Assembly: GCF_923077115.1 (NCBI RefSeq)
Contig: NZ_CAKLPX010000001.1
Coordinates: forward strand, 744,001-808,000
Length of the DNA stretch: 64,000 nucleotides
Origin: Sinobacterium norvegicum
Lineage (GTDB): Bacteria; Pseudomonadota; Gammaproteobacteria; Pseudomonadales; Sinobacteriaceae
Reading direction: 5' to 3'
Shown piece by piece: positions 44,611 to 52,869 of the stretch; positions within the stretch are counted from its first letter, which is position 1, and every line of letters begins with the position of its first letter. A program made the position numbers and the translations under genes. The notes under the pieces were generated by a model that did not search any database, was not told where the DNA came from, and saw only the letters and a program-made list of their open reading frames with translations.

Positions 44611-46737
44611 TCAGTTAATCTTAACCGCCAGCTCTGCCGCCGACGCTATTGCGCCCTCGATATAACCAACACCGTTACAATCACCAATGGTATGAGTGTT
44701 AAAGCCGGCCTCGGTCAACTGCTCGGCGAGGCGGGTATTACCCGTCGCTCCCTTGGCAACAATCACGTGGTCGGCATCGAGGTGACGAGTCTGGCCACGG
44801 TAGTTCTGATAGCTGACCTGCTGATCTTCGATGGCTATCTGCTGCGCCCGGTTAATAATCGTCACACCGAGATGCTTTAATTCCTCCAGTAGGCGTAAGC
44901 GACGCACTAAATATAAGCCCTGTCCTGCTCTGTTGGCGCTGTCGACAACAGTGACCTTGCGACCGCGTTCAGCCAAGAACTCAGCCAACTCTAAACCGAC
45001 CAGCTCGGCACCGATAATCACCACACGCTGGCCCAGCGGCAACCACAGCTTGGATGCCTGACGCAGTACACCGGCGTTCTTGGTCAGCTTACTGAGTGCA
45101 CCGGCCTTCACTAACCATCTTGTTGTGGCGCTAGTCTTTCGCGTTAATTGTGCGTTGTCTTGGGCCAAGACCAAGGCGCGCATTTCATCGCCGCTGAAGA
45201 CAAAGTCTTTATCACCACCGGGGATATCCGGCATCAACCGCTCAGCGCCGGTGGCGACAACCACCTCGTCGACACTGAGTTGCTGCAACAGCGCTGTCGT
45301 GGCCTCGGTCTCTAACATGACCTCGACATTGGATATGGTCAATTGACGGCTCAGCCAATCCAGTAGGCGCTGGTTAGGCGGGTAGGCAATGCTGGCAAAC
45401 TGAAGCGTGCCCCCTAGCCGGTCATCGCGTTCAATCAGCGTCACCTTGAAGCCGCGCTGCGATAACCGCCGCGCCACTTCCATGCCGGCGGGACCGCCGC
45501 CGACAACAGCAATATGCTTACCACTATCGGAGGCGATGAGTAATTTACGCTCACGTTCAAAGGCAGTCTCTGGGTTGACCGCACACTTGACCGGCTTCAG
45601 CGTGTAAATTTGGCTGACACAGCAATAACAATAAACACAAGGCCGAATCTGCTCTGGTGTGCCGAGGATAATCTTATTGGCGATATCGGGGTCAGCCAGC
45701 ATTTTTCTGCCCATGGCAAAGAAATCGAAGTCACCGTGTTTAATATGCTTCTCAGCACCGCTGGGTTCTATTCTGCCGGCGGTGATAATCGGGATATTGA
45801 CCACCTGTTTCATCGCCGTGGCATTGGCCACCAAGCGCTCGGGCACATGGGGTATATTGGATTCAGAATGCAGCGCACCGCGGCCGGGGTCGTGGTAGGC
45901 GGTGACGGTGATCGCATCGACGCCGGCGGCCTCTGTCATTCTGGCTGTCGCCTTGGCATCGGCCAGTGAAATACCCTCACTCTTGCCGAACTCCTCAGAA
46001 TCGAGTTTGCACCAGATCGGATACTCTCGCCCCACCCTCGCCCGAATGGCGGTAATAATCTCGAGTAACAACCGGGCTCGGTTGCCTAAACATCCGCCGT
46101 ATTGGTCGTCACGACAATTAGTCAACGGCGATAGGAACTCCGAAATAATATAGCCGTGGCCGGCATGAATCTCACAGCCATCCAGCCCCGCCTTTTTCGC
46201 CCTCTCGGCAGCATCGGCAAATTGTGCCACCAGCGTATTAATATCATCCTGGGTCATCACATGTAACTGTGGTGGCGGTGCATCCGGATCATGAAAGACT
46301 GCAATTTCAGTTTCTAACATGCCGTCAAAAAGGTCACTGCTCGACTTTTCAGGGTATGACGGTACCCAGATTGGCCGCCCCTCCTTACTATCTTGGGCGG
46401 CAACCAAGCCACCGTGGTGCAACTGACAAGCAACCTTGGCACCGTGACGATGAACAGCCTCGGCCATGGCCGTTAGGCCGGGTAAAAACCTATCGTCGGA
46501 AATAGCAATTTGTCGCGGCAGATTGCCACCGTGCGGCCAAGCTACACCGGTGACACCGAGAATAATCAGACCGGCACCGCCCTCGGCTTGACGTTCATGA
46601 AAGGCAATAATCTGTTCACCGCAGTGGCCATCGGGCTCGGCCAGGTTAACCCCCATCGCCGTCACGATCATGCGGTTTTTCACCGTCATCGAACCAATCC
46701 GACCCGACTGGATTAACTGTGGGAAATTGCTCGCCAT
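44611..46737 (-). CDS. old-yellow-enzyme-type FMN/FAD iron-sulfur reductase (2,4-dienoyl-CoA reductase-like, 708 aa)
   Basis: Two-domain flavoprotein: an FMN TIM barrel (residues about 1-360; QLHHGG, GCEIHAGHGYIISEFLSP, GRKMLADPDIANK) followed by an FAD/NADH-binding half (IAVVGGGPAGMEVARRL, RVVIIGAELVGLELAEFL). Between them the [4Fe-4S] cysteines lie in CVYCYCCVSQIYTLKPVKC. Relatives are 2,4-dienoyl-CoA reductase FadH, trimethylamine dehydrogenase and steroid or bile-acid modifying reductases (BaiCD/BaiH). I start at the ATG at 46737, which has GGTGAGGG before it. Given the steroid/lipid neighbours, reduction of unsaturated acyl-CoA or enone steroids is plausible. The active-site residues do not allow me to choose. 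Confidence 0.88.
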   Translation of the reverse strand: MASNFPQLIQSGRIGSMTVKNRMIVTAMGVNLAEPDGHCGEQIIAFHERQAEGGAGLIILGVTGVAWPHGGNLPRQIAISDDRFLPGLTAMAEAVHRHGAKVACQLHHGGLVAAQDSKEGRPIWVPSYPEKSSSDLFDGMLETEIAVFHDPDAPPPQLHVMTQDDINTLVAQFADAAERAKKAGLDGCEIHAGHGYIISEFLSPLTNCRDDQYGGCLGNRARLLLEIITAIRARVGREYPIWCKLDSEEFGKSEGISLADAKATARMTEAAGVDAITVTAYHDPGRGALHSESNIPHVPERLVANATAMKQVVNIPIITAGRIEPSGAEKHIKHGDFDFFAMGRKMLADPDIANKIILGTPEQIRPCVYCYCCVSQIYTLKPVKCAVNPETAFERERKLLIASDSGKHIAVVGGGPAGMEVARRLSQRGFKVTLIERDDRLGGTLQFASIAYPPNQRLLDWLSRQLTISNVEVMLETEATTALLQQLSVDEVVVATGAERLMPDIPGGDKDFVFSGDEMRALVLAQDNAQLTRKTSATTRWLVKAGALSKLTKNAGVLRQASKLWLPLGQRVVIIGAELVGLELAEFLAERGRKVTVVDSANRAGQGLYLVRRLRLLEELKHLGVTIINRAQQIAIEDQQVSYQNYRGQTRHLDADHVIVAKGATGNTRLAEQLTEAGFNTHTIGDCNGVGYIEGAIASAAELAVKIN

Positions 46738-46860
46738 ACTACCCTCACCTTGCACGCCTACTGTTGTTACTGTTCAGTAAAACACAGTCTGTTGGCGAAG
46801 TGGCATGACGGGGAAAATAAGCGGGGGAGATTACCGAAGTTTAAGCTTGCTGAAAGTGCG

Positions 46861-47382
46861 CTATGGCCGAGACTGGGCGGCTATTTTCTCGGCCTGTGTC
46901 GCCAGTGAATTATCGACCAGCGCCAAACCACGCTCGATACGCGGCCGGTATAAATATTCTATCAACCAGGCCAACGGCCCCTGCATCACCTCATGGTGAA
47001 TCAGCTCGGTGCCGCCACCGGCGGTCTTGCTCAACCAGCGGCAGCGGATACCGTTGGCTAAGAAGCCATACCAATCGGCGGAGCCCCAGCACAGTTCTCG
47101 CTGTGGCTCTATTGATAACACATAGTTTTGCACACGCCGCACCTCGTTATCGAGGTGCGCCTCCACCCAGACCACTTCACCGACAGCAAGGTTGCCCTCC
47201 ACCGAGGGGGAGTAACGGTTCCACTGCGCATAGCCTGGCAAGTCGATTAACAACTGCCAGACAATGTCGGGACTGGCATCTATGTCCACCCGATGTTGCA
47301 CCTCCCAATCACTGTCAACCAACACCGATAGTGCGATAACAGCAGCCAGCAGGCTGATCAGTCCCTTCAACCATAAGAGCAA
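46861..47382 (-). CDS. SRPBCC-family (polyketide cyclase-like) protein with N-terminal membrane helix (173 aa)
   Basis: An N-terminal hydrophobic segment (LISLLAAVIALSVLVDS) is followed by a START/SRPBCC fold: HRVDIDASPDIVWQLLIDLP, QWNRYSPSVEGNL, SIEPQRELCWGS, GTELIHHEVMQGPLAWLIEY. The fold makes a hydrophobic pocket for lipids; the function of this branch is unknown. It follows the lipoprotein gene by two bases, so the two form one transcript. It could be anchored to the inner membrane with the domain in the periplasm. Confidence 0.8.
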   Translation of the reverse strand: MLLWLKGLISLLAAVIALSVLVDSDWEVQHRVDIDASPDIVWQLLIDLPGYAQWNRYSPSVEGNLAVGEVVWVEAHLDNEVRRVQNYVLSIEPQRELCWGSADWYGFLANGIRCRWLSKTAGGGTELIHHEVMQGPLAWLIEYLYRPRIERGLALVDNSLATQAEKIAAQSRP

Positions 47383-47384
47383 AA

Positions 47385-48104
47385 TTAGCTCGCTTCAGCA
47401 TCCGCCTTGAGCACTTCGACGGCAAATATTTTAGTCTTGGTCACCACCACGGCATCACCGATATTGGCTCGCAACAGATTGGCTGGATCCTTGGCGGTAA
47501 ATTGCTTAATACCACCCTCGATATTCTTTAATTTAAACGTATTATTCTCTAAATCGATGGCTTCAACGGTATAGACTGTGACGGTTTTCTCGGCCTCAAT
47601 AATGCCTGGCATCTCGCCTTCTTTGGCACTGTTCAGGGTATCAACAGTGGTCTCCTCCGGTAAAAACTTCTGACCATTGGCTGCCACCAACTCGATGCTA
47701 ACGCGGTGAGCGAAGCGAGCCTTAACGGTATCACCTGGGTTAATCTGCGCCAGATTTTTGACCTCATCACCGGCGACAAAATCGAAGGTTTTACCCTCGA
47801 CATCAACCAGCGATACATCACGAGTGGTCAGATCAACAGCCACAACCTTGGCACTGAGGGTTTCAATTTCGGTGGTCGCAGCGAAGGCAGTTTTGGCGTT
47901 TTCATTTGAGGTTTCAACAATTTTTGTCGCCTCAATCCCCCCCTCTTGTACTGTCATCCGCTCAGTTTCAATCCCCGGCACAGACTCTGTTGCCGGTGTT
48001 GCCGTCTCGACGGGGGCTGGCTCAACAGGCTCTGCTGATTTTTCACAACCAACAAGCACTACCACGGCTGCCGCTAACAAAGTGGTTTTGACGGATACAT
48101 TCAT
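47385..48104 (-). CDS. putative lipoprotein of unknown function (239 aa)
   Basis: The N-terminus has a lipoprotein signal (TLLAAAVVVLVGCEKS, Cys20 is the lipid site). A Pro/Glu/Thr-rich linker follows, then a beta-rich domain with two similar blocks: SAKVVAVDLTTRDVSLVDVE about residues 83-102 and YTVEAIDLENNTFKLKNIEG about 176-195, each followed by an Asp/Thr-rich GDTVKARF or GDAVVVTKT. These look like internal repeats of a small barrel-like unit. I do not recognise a named family. It is the first gene of a pair with the SRPBCC gene. Confidence 0.75.
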   Translation of the reverse strand: MNVSVKTTLLAAAVVVLVGCEKSAEPVEPAPVETATPATESVPGIETERMTVQEGGIEATKIVETSNENAKTAFAATTEIETLSAKVVAVDLTTRDVSLVDVEGKTFDFVAGDEVKNLAQINPGDTVKARFAHRVSIELVAANGQKFLPEETTVDTLNSAKEGEMPGIIEAEKTVTVYTVEAIDLENNTFKLKNIEGGIKQFTAKDPANLLRANIGDAVVVTKTKIFAVEVLKADAEAS

Positions 48105-48255
48105 AGTTATTCCCTAACGTTTATTTATTGATGTTTGTAAGTATTAATGTCATTAAGCCATAGTTTCCCCAGCGAATCACTATGCCGGTGGCGACAACCG
48201 CTGGTAATAGTCAACAATCCGGTTAAAATGCTGGGTATTCGTTAGGGAGTAAATC

Positions 48256-49086
48256 ATGGACACGTTAAAACAGCGCATTATTGCTGAGATGAAAGTACAG
48301 CCATCGATCGACATCGCACAACAGGTGCGTCTTCGCATCGACTTTATTAAACAACAATTACTCGGCGCGGGTCTTAAAAGCTTAGTCCTCGGTATCAGCG
48401 GTGGCGTCGATTCATCCACCTGTGGCCGGCTGTGTCAATTGGCTGTCGAAGAACTCAACCAACAGGGAGACGGCTATCAATTTATGGCCGTCCGTCTACC
48501 GTATTCTGTTCAGGCCGACGAGGAGGATGCCCAGCTAGCCCTGCAATTCATTAAGCCTATGCACTCGTTGGTAATCAATATTGAGGCAGGGACGGACGGC
48601 ATGCATCAAGAGGTATTGCGCTCTGTCTCCGCTGCCGGGCTGGCCGACACCACCGCGTTCAACCAAGATTTCAACAAGGGTAATGTCAAGGCTCGCATGC
48701 GCATGGCTGCGCAGTATGAGGTCGCCGGCCTCTATCAAGGCCTGGTTCCCGGCACCGACCACAGCGCCGAAAACATTTCTGGTTTTTACACCAAGCACGG
48801 TGATGGCGCCTGCGACTTGGCGCCATTGTTTGGTCTCAACAAACGTCAAGTACGCGCCCTGGCCAAGCATCTTGGTGCCCCTGTTTCGGTTTATCAAAAA
48901 ATCCCGACGGCCGATCTTGAAGAGGGACGTCCGCAGCTTGAAGACGAAATCGCTCTGGGTGTGACTTATGACCAAATCGATGACTTCCTCGAAGGAAAAA
49001 CTATCGACGCCAAGGCTGAAGAAAAAATTATTAGCACCTATCTGAAGACCTGCCACAAACGCGACCCCATCCCAACGCCCGTCTAA
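48256..49086 (+). CDS. nadE: ammonia-dependent NAD synthetase NadE (276 aa)
   Basis: Cytoplasmic enzyme that amidates nicotinic acid adenine dinucleotide to NAD with ATP and ammonia. The P-loop [11 protein letters not shown] places SGGVDSS at residues 48-54. Further signals are [20 protein letters not shown] and [19 protein letters not shown]. Length matches the short ammonia-dependent type with no N-terminal glutaminase domain. Followed by a terminator. Divergent from the lipoprotein gene. Confidence 0.94.
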   Translation: MDTLKQRIIAEMKVQPSIDIAQQVRLRIDFIKQQLLGAGLKSLVLGISGGVDSSTCGRLCQLAVEELNQQGDGYQFMAVRLPYSVQADEEDAQLALQFIKPMHSLVINIEAGTDGMHQEVLRSVSAAGLADTTAFNQDFNKGNVKARMRMAAQYEVAGLYQGLVPGTDHSAENISGFYTKHGDGACDLAPLFGLNKRQVRALAKHLGAPVSVYQKIPTADLEEGRPQLEDEIALGVTYDQIDDFLEGKTIDAKAEEKIISTYLKTCHKRDPIPTPV

Positions 49087-49104
49087 GGCGCATCGGTAAA
49101 ACAC

Positions 49105-49142
49105 AAAAAAAGCCCTGTTAAGTCAACTTAACAGGGCTTTTT
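49105..49142. terminator. bidirectional terminator after nadE
   Basis: The stem GCCCTGTTAAG / CTTAACAGGGC with loop TCAA, with an A-run before and T-run after. It serves nadE (plus) and the cytochrome operon end (minus). Confidence 0.92.
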
Positions 49143-49163
49143 ATCACAGTCTATATCGGTGGA

Positions 49164-50669
49164 TTACTTTGTAACCGTCAACAAATATTCGGCAATAGCC
49201 ATTTGAGTTTCTTCATCAAGGTAATTTTGCGGTGGCATCTCTGGGAAGTCTGGACGCTTTTTCACCGGTGCATTGATGTAGTCAACAATACCCTGGGGGT
49301 TATCCATATACATTGCCTGAATAATCTGCGTTGGCGGACCAATCATGCGAACACTGTAGGCATGGCAGCCGGCGCAAATACCAAAGTAACCACGCTCACC
49401 CAACTGCTCTTTGGGCACCTTACGTGGCGCGACTGGCTCGGCCAAAAGTTTGGTACGAATATGATGGGTGTTGTAAGGCTCACACTGGGCGTAATCAGGA
49501 CCGAGGTTAATCGAAGTGATCGCTCCCCAGTTGGCCGCACACTTATTTTCACCCTTACCGGTGTCGGCAAGATCTGGCCCCTTATCGGTAAACGTAGCAG
49601 CCAGAATAACCTTCAATTCACCGACCGGGTTATTACCATTATTGAACATCATATTATTTAACAGCTTAATGCCATCGGGGTTGGGCTCAGAATCTGGATC
49701 GTTAGCAACATTGGCCGCCATGCTTAAATCGGTAATAGTAATACCGGCATTATCGTTACCGCTGATAATATTATCCTCGATAACAACGTCGTCCGCAGCC
49801 ATCACCAGAATACCTGTACCGGCTGGAATACCGGCGACAATTGAACCCGGCGCACCAAAGTTTTCGTGATTGTTATTGACCACAAAGTTTTTACGCACAA
49901 TCACATCGTATGTTGTTTTGATTGGCAGGCCTGGGGTAATAAAAATTAAAATACCGCCGGTGTTGTTATGGGTATAGTTGTTTTCCACCAATGCATGGCG
50001 AGTATTCTCGATTTCAATGCCAGCAACGCTGTCGAACACTTCGTTGTTACGCACATCGATGTTATCGCACATGCCGACATAAATAGCCGCATCTTCGATG
50101 CCACTAAGCACATTGCGCTCAATTAAACCGTTCTTACCATACTGCGGGAAGATGCCATAGACACCGGTATCTATTACCCAGTTATTCCGAATAATAAAAT
50201 TATTACCAGCCTGCCCCATAATAGCATTGCCTTTATAATGAATAATTTTAAAATTCTCAATGGTGACACTATTGCCTGAATATAGAATCGCATCATTGCG
50301 CTGATGCTCGCCATCGAGGACCGGCCACTCTCCGTTTTTAATCACACCTAACAGTCGAATATTGTCCTTGTCGATATAGACAATTTGTTTATAGGTTCCC
50401 GGCATGACGGCCACAGTATCGCCAGGCTCAGCCAGCTCTATCGCATCCTGTATAGACTCGCCATCATTGACAAAATGTGTCTGCCCATCATAGACATTGC
50501 TGATTTGCGCCGCCGCCTCATCGGGGCTGAAGTCATCGCCAACAATGGCCGCCGCTTGGCTCACCGGCGCAATAACCACCGCCGAAGACCCTGCACCCAT
50601 CTGTCGCCCTGCGACGACACCCAGTGCAATCAACACTATGACTAACACAATTTTTAAAATAGCTTTCAT
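49164..50669 (-). CDS. exported right-handed beta-helix protein fused to cytochrome c (501 aa)
   Basis: Extracytoplasmic protein with an N-terminal anchor or signal (MKAILKIVLVIVLIALGVVA). Residues about 80-400 are a parallel beta-helix of the NosD/pectate-lyase type, with repeated NN-containing turns: FIIRNNWVIDTGVYGIFP, LIERNVLSGIEDAAIYVG, IDVRNNEVFDSVAGIEIE, ALVENNYTHNNTGGILI. The C-terminal 90 residues hold a c-type haem motif CAGCH and a likely methionine ligand in EMPPQNYL. The fusion is unusual. Starts at the ATG at 50669 with TTGGAG ahead. Last gene of a three-gene unit with di-haem cytochrome c and a di-haem peroxidase. Substrate unknown; beta-helices often bind or cleave carbohydrate, but no catalytic triad is recognised. 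Confidence 0.82.
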   Translation of the reverse strand: MKAILKIVLVIVLIALGVVAGRQMGAGSSAVVIAPVSQAAAIVGDDFSPDEAAAQISNVYDGQTHFVNDGESIQDAIELAEPGDTVAVMPGTYKQIVYIDKDNIRLLGVIKNGEWPVLDGEHQRNDAILYSGNSVTIENFKIIHYKGNAIMGQAGNNFIIRNNWVIDTGVYGIFPQYGKNGLIERNVLSGIEDAAIYVGMCDNIDVRNNEVFDSVAGIEIENTRHALVENNYTHNNTGGILIFITPGLPIKTTYDVIVRKNFVVNNNHENFGAPGSIVAGIPAGTGILVMAADDVVIEDNIISGNDNAGITITDLSMAANVANDPDSEPNPDGIKLLNNMMFNNGNNPVGELKVILAATFTDKGPDLADTGKGENKCAANWGAITSINLGPDYAQCEPYNTHHIRTKLLAEPVAPRKVPKEQLGERGYFGICAGCHAYSVRMIGPPTQIIQAMYMDNPQGIVDYINAPVKKRPDFPEMPPQNYLDEETQMAIAEYLLTVTK

Positions 50670-50742
50670 TTCAACTCCAACAAGAACATTGTTATTTTTA
50701 TCATCCAATTAATTTAAATCTTATCATCAAGTACATTGTTTT

Positions 50743-51939
50743 TTAATGGGCAAGTTGCAAACCCGACGGCAACTGCTGCGGAACCACTGGTTTAAATGAT
50801 TCATCGGTTAGGGTATGCAAGAAATCGACGACACGATCAAGCTCTTGATCCGTTAACTTAGGCTCCCAAATATGCCAATGAATACTGAGTTCCTCCCCTG
50901 CTGGCACAGCATGGCCACGCCCCTTGGTATAAAACTCTGCCGCCTCTCGCAGGGTAGCAAAGCGTCCGGAGTGCATGTACGGCGCGGTCAAGGCGATATT
51001 ACGCAGTGAGGGGACTTTGAAACTTGCCCGTTGACTACGATCACCGGTGACACCTTCTGCTCCGAGATCTCTGGCCATACCCTCTGGCTCTGGGGTACCG
51101 ATAACAGCCATCTGCTGATTGGTAAACAAGGGGGGCGTGTGGCATTCGCCGCAGCGAGCAACAAACGAGCGAAAAACATTCAATCCGGCTTTTTCATCCT
51201 CATTCAACGCCTCGGAATATCCGTGGGCATATTGATCGTAACGACTATTTAATGAAATCAGCGTCGACTGAAACGCTGTTAATGCCGTTACAATCTGATC
51301 CAACGTAATCGTCGTGCCCTGGCCATAAACCTGCCTGAACAGCCCCCGATAGGCGGCATTATCATTAATTGTTTCCAGCAACCGAATCGGATTATTAGCC
51401 ATTTCACGAGGATCAAACAGCGGGCCAACAGCCTGCTCTTCCAGCGTTTTAGAACGACCATCCCAGAAAAACTTATCATAGAATGCAACATTCCATAGCG
51501 ACGGTGCTGAACGATCCAACGGTTCACCATTAGAGCCTAAACTACGCCCTAGGCCGTCGCTAAAGCCCTTGTCGGGGTCGTGGCAGGTGGCGCATGACAT
51601 TTTTCCATCTGGCGACAGAATGGGGTCGAAAAATAAATAGCGACCGAGATCGATCAACACTGGGCTAAAGCCATCGCGATACGCCGGCGGCAGCGCAATT
51701 TTCAAGCCGCCTAAACCTTGATTTTTAAGCGAGTCATAGTTTTGGTAAAGACTGCGAAACAGACACTGTTGATTGACCAACTGAAACCCCGGCGGACAAA
51801 AGTTGTTTAATACAACCTCTGCTTGGCCAGGATTGTTACTCTTGGTATGACTGACCGATACAGACCAACTCAACATAGAAAGTAAGGCAAGGGCAAAAAT
51901 GCTAACCAAACTATAACTGAATTTTAATTCGCGAGACAT
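50743..51939 (-). CDS. di-haem cytochrome c peroxidase/MauG-family protein (398 aa)
   Basis: Periplasmic di-haem peroxidase of the CcpA/MauG superfamily, which reduces hydrogen peroxide or oxidises a protein partner. The two haem sites are MSCATCHDPDKGFSDG and RCGECHTPPLFT, with DRSAPSLWNVAF and VPSLRNIALTAPYMHSGRF as conserved segments. Residues about 5-26 are a signal anchor (ALALLSMLSWSVSV). A short N-terminal segment with two cysteines (NFCPPGFQLVNQQCLF) precedes the domain. Start chosen at the ATG at 51939 with GGGGG five bases ahead. It follows the c-type cytochrome gene closely and precedes the beta-helix/cytochrome gene. Confidence 0.9.
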   Translation of the reverse strand: MSRELKFSYSLVSIFALALLSMLSWSVSVSHTKSNNPGQAEVVLNNFCPPGFQLVNQQCLFRSLYQNYDSLKNQGLGGLKIALPPAYRDGFSPVLIDLGRYLFFDPILSPDGKMSCATCHDPDKGFSDGLGRSLGSNGEPLDRSAPSLWNVAFYDKFFWDGRSKTLEEQAVGPLFDPREMANNPIRLLETINDNAAYRGLFRQVYGQGTTITLDQIVTALTAFQSTLISLNSRYDQYAHGYSEALNEDEKAGLNVFRSFVARCGECHTPPLFTNQQMAVIGTPEPEGMARDLGAEGVTGDRSQRASFKVPSLRNIALTAPYMHSGRFATLREAAEFYTKGRGHAVPAGEELSIHWHIWEPKLTDQELDRVVDFLHTLTDESFKPVVPQQLPSGLQLAH

Positions 51940-51948
51940 TGCCACCCC

Positions 51949-52557
51949 CTACTGCCCTAACGACTCGATATAACTGACCACATCAACCACAGCCTCTTCA
52001 TTGGGCAGGGTTGCCGCCATAAAGACCATCGGCTTGCCAAATTTATCATTGGGGTGCATGCCGCGTTTCTTGAGCTTAAAGTTATCAATTTGGCGATAGA
52101 TGTACTCTCCTCCAAGACCGACTAGGTTAGGCGCATTTAGGGCCTGGTTACCGACCGCTGCGGTACCATGGCAGGCGCCACATTTTTGATTAAAATAGTT
52201 TTCACCGTTTTTAATATTTCCCTGGTACTTAGCGATCACTGGCGTCTTGGGCAGAGCCGCAATATAGTTTGCCATCGCCGTCACAGCGGCATCATCCACC
52301 AGCGACGCAGCCATGGGTTTCATCGTCTTGGCCAATGCATCTTCATCGCCACGAATGCCATTACGGTAGTTATTGAGCTGACGCTCAATATACCAGGCAG
52401 ATAACTGATTGAGGCCGGGGCTGCCAGCAGTGGCACCGCCCTCGGCATTGGCGCCATGACAGCTGGCGCACAATTGATAAGCAGCCTCGTCGGCATGACT
52501 GCTGATAGCCAGCAATACAAGTGGTAATAACACAACAGAGAGTAAAGTACGCATCAA
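51949..52557 (-). CDS. di-haem cytochrome c (c4-type, 202 aa)
   Basis: Exported electron carrier with a signal peptide (LLSVVLLPLVLLAISSHA) and two c-type domains, CASCHGANAEGG and CGACHGTAAVG, each with a later methionine (TMKPMAAS, GKPMVFMAAT) as a likely axial ligand. This is the layout of cytochrome c4. It is the first gene of the operon with the di-haem peroxidase and the beta-helix/cytochrome fusion and would pass electrons between them and the respiratory chain. Start given at the first ATG of the tandem pair MMRT. Confidence 0.88.
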   Translation of the reverse strand: MMRTLLSVVLLPLVLLAISSHADEAAYQLCASCHGANAEGGATAGSPGLNQLSAWYIERQLNNYRNGIRGDEDALAKTMKPMAASLVDDAAVTAMANYIAALPKTPVIAKYQGNIKNGENYFNQKCGACHGTAAVGNQALNAPNLVGLGGEYIYRQIDNFKLKKRGMHPNDKFGKPMVFMAATLPNEEAVVDVVSYIESLGQ

Positions 52558-52723
52558 CAGTCCTCGTGGCAGTATCGGCAGCTAAAGACCAGGTTGAGCT
52601 GGCTAATCGCATGACGATATGCAAATTTATTATTATACTGGCACTATCGTACCATTAAAAAATGCGCTGTGAATCTTTATTTGCCTGTTGTGCTGATATT
52701 TATCGAAACAATTCAATTAATTG
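52558..52723. other. upstream region of the cytochrome operon
   Basis: AT-rich space holding the likely minus-strand promoter for the cytochrome operon. A candidate small RNA promoter on the other strand begins at 52724. No gene is seen. Confidence 0.4.
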
Positions 52724-52725
52724 TT

Positions 52726-52744
52726 GCGAATGATTATCAATTGC
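52726..52744. promoter_or_regulatory. Fur box overlapping the small-RNA promoter
   Basis: GCGAATGATTATCAATTGC matches the 19-base Fur consensus GATAATGATAATCATTATC at 13 or more positions and is nearly palindromic (TGATTATCA core). It overlaps the -35 and spacer of a sigma-70-like promoter (TTGCGA 52724-52729, 17-base spacer, TATAGT 52747-52752), so iron-loaded Fur should block transcription. Confidence 0.75.
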
Positions 52745-52758
52745 AATATAGTGTTTTC

Positions 52759-52869
52759 CATCCGCTGCCGTTCTGCTAACAGGTCTAACGTGCAGCTAGA
52801 GCCTTTATCGCTCATGGATATTCTCTATCCTGCTAGATTTAAGGGGGAGACAACTCCCCCTCTTTTTTT
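52759..52869 (+). ncRNA. candidate Fur-repressed small RNA (about 110 nt)
   Basis: The predicted transcript begins near 52759, seven bases after the -10. It can form hairpin 1 (AGGTCTA 52781-52787 with TAGA 52797-52800 and CCT 52802-52804, one bulged G), an open stretch TTATCGCTCAT (52805-52815), hairpin 2 (GGATA/TATCC 52816-52830), then a strong terminator (AGGGGGAG/CTCCCCCT 52842-52861 and seven T). No plausible small protein with a ribosome-binding site is present. The layout matches RyhB/PrrF-type iron-starvation regulators, though I see no sequence match to either. It overlaps the stop codon of the convergent ABC gene. Confidence 0.65.
52842..52869 (+). terminator. terminator of the candidate small RNA
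   Basis: AGGGGGAG (52842-52849), loop ACAA, CTCCCCCT (52854-52861), C, then seven T. An 8-bp GC-rich stem with a clean U-tract on the plus strand only, and no plus-strand protein gene upstream of it. Confidence 0.9.
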
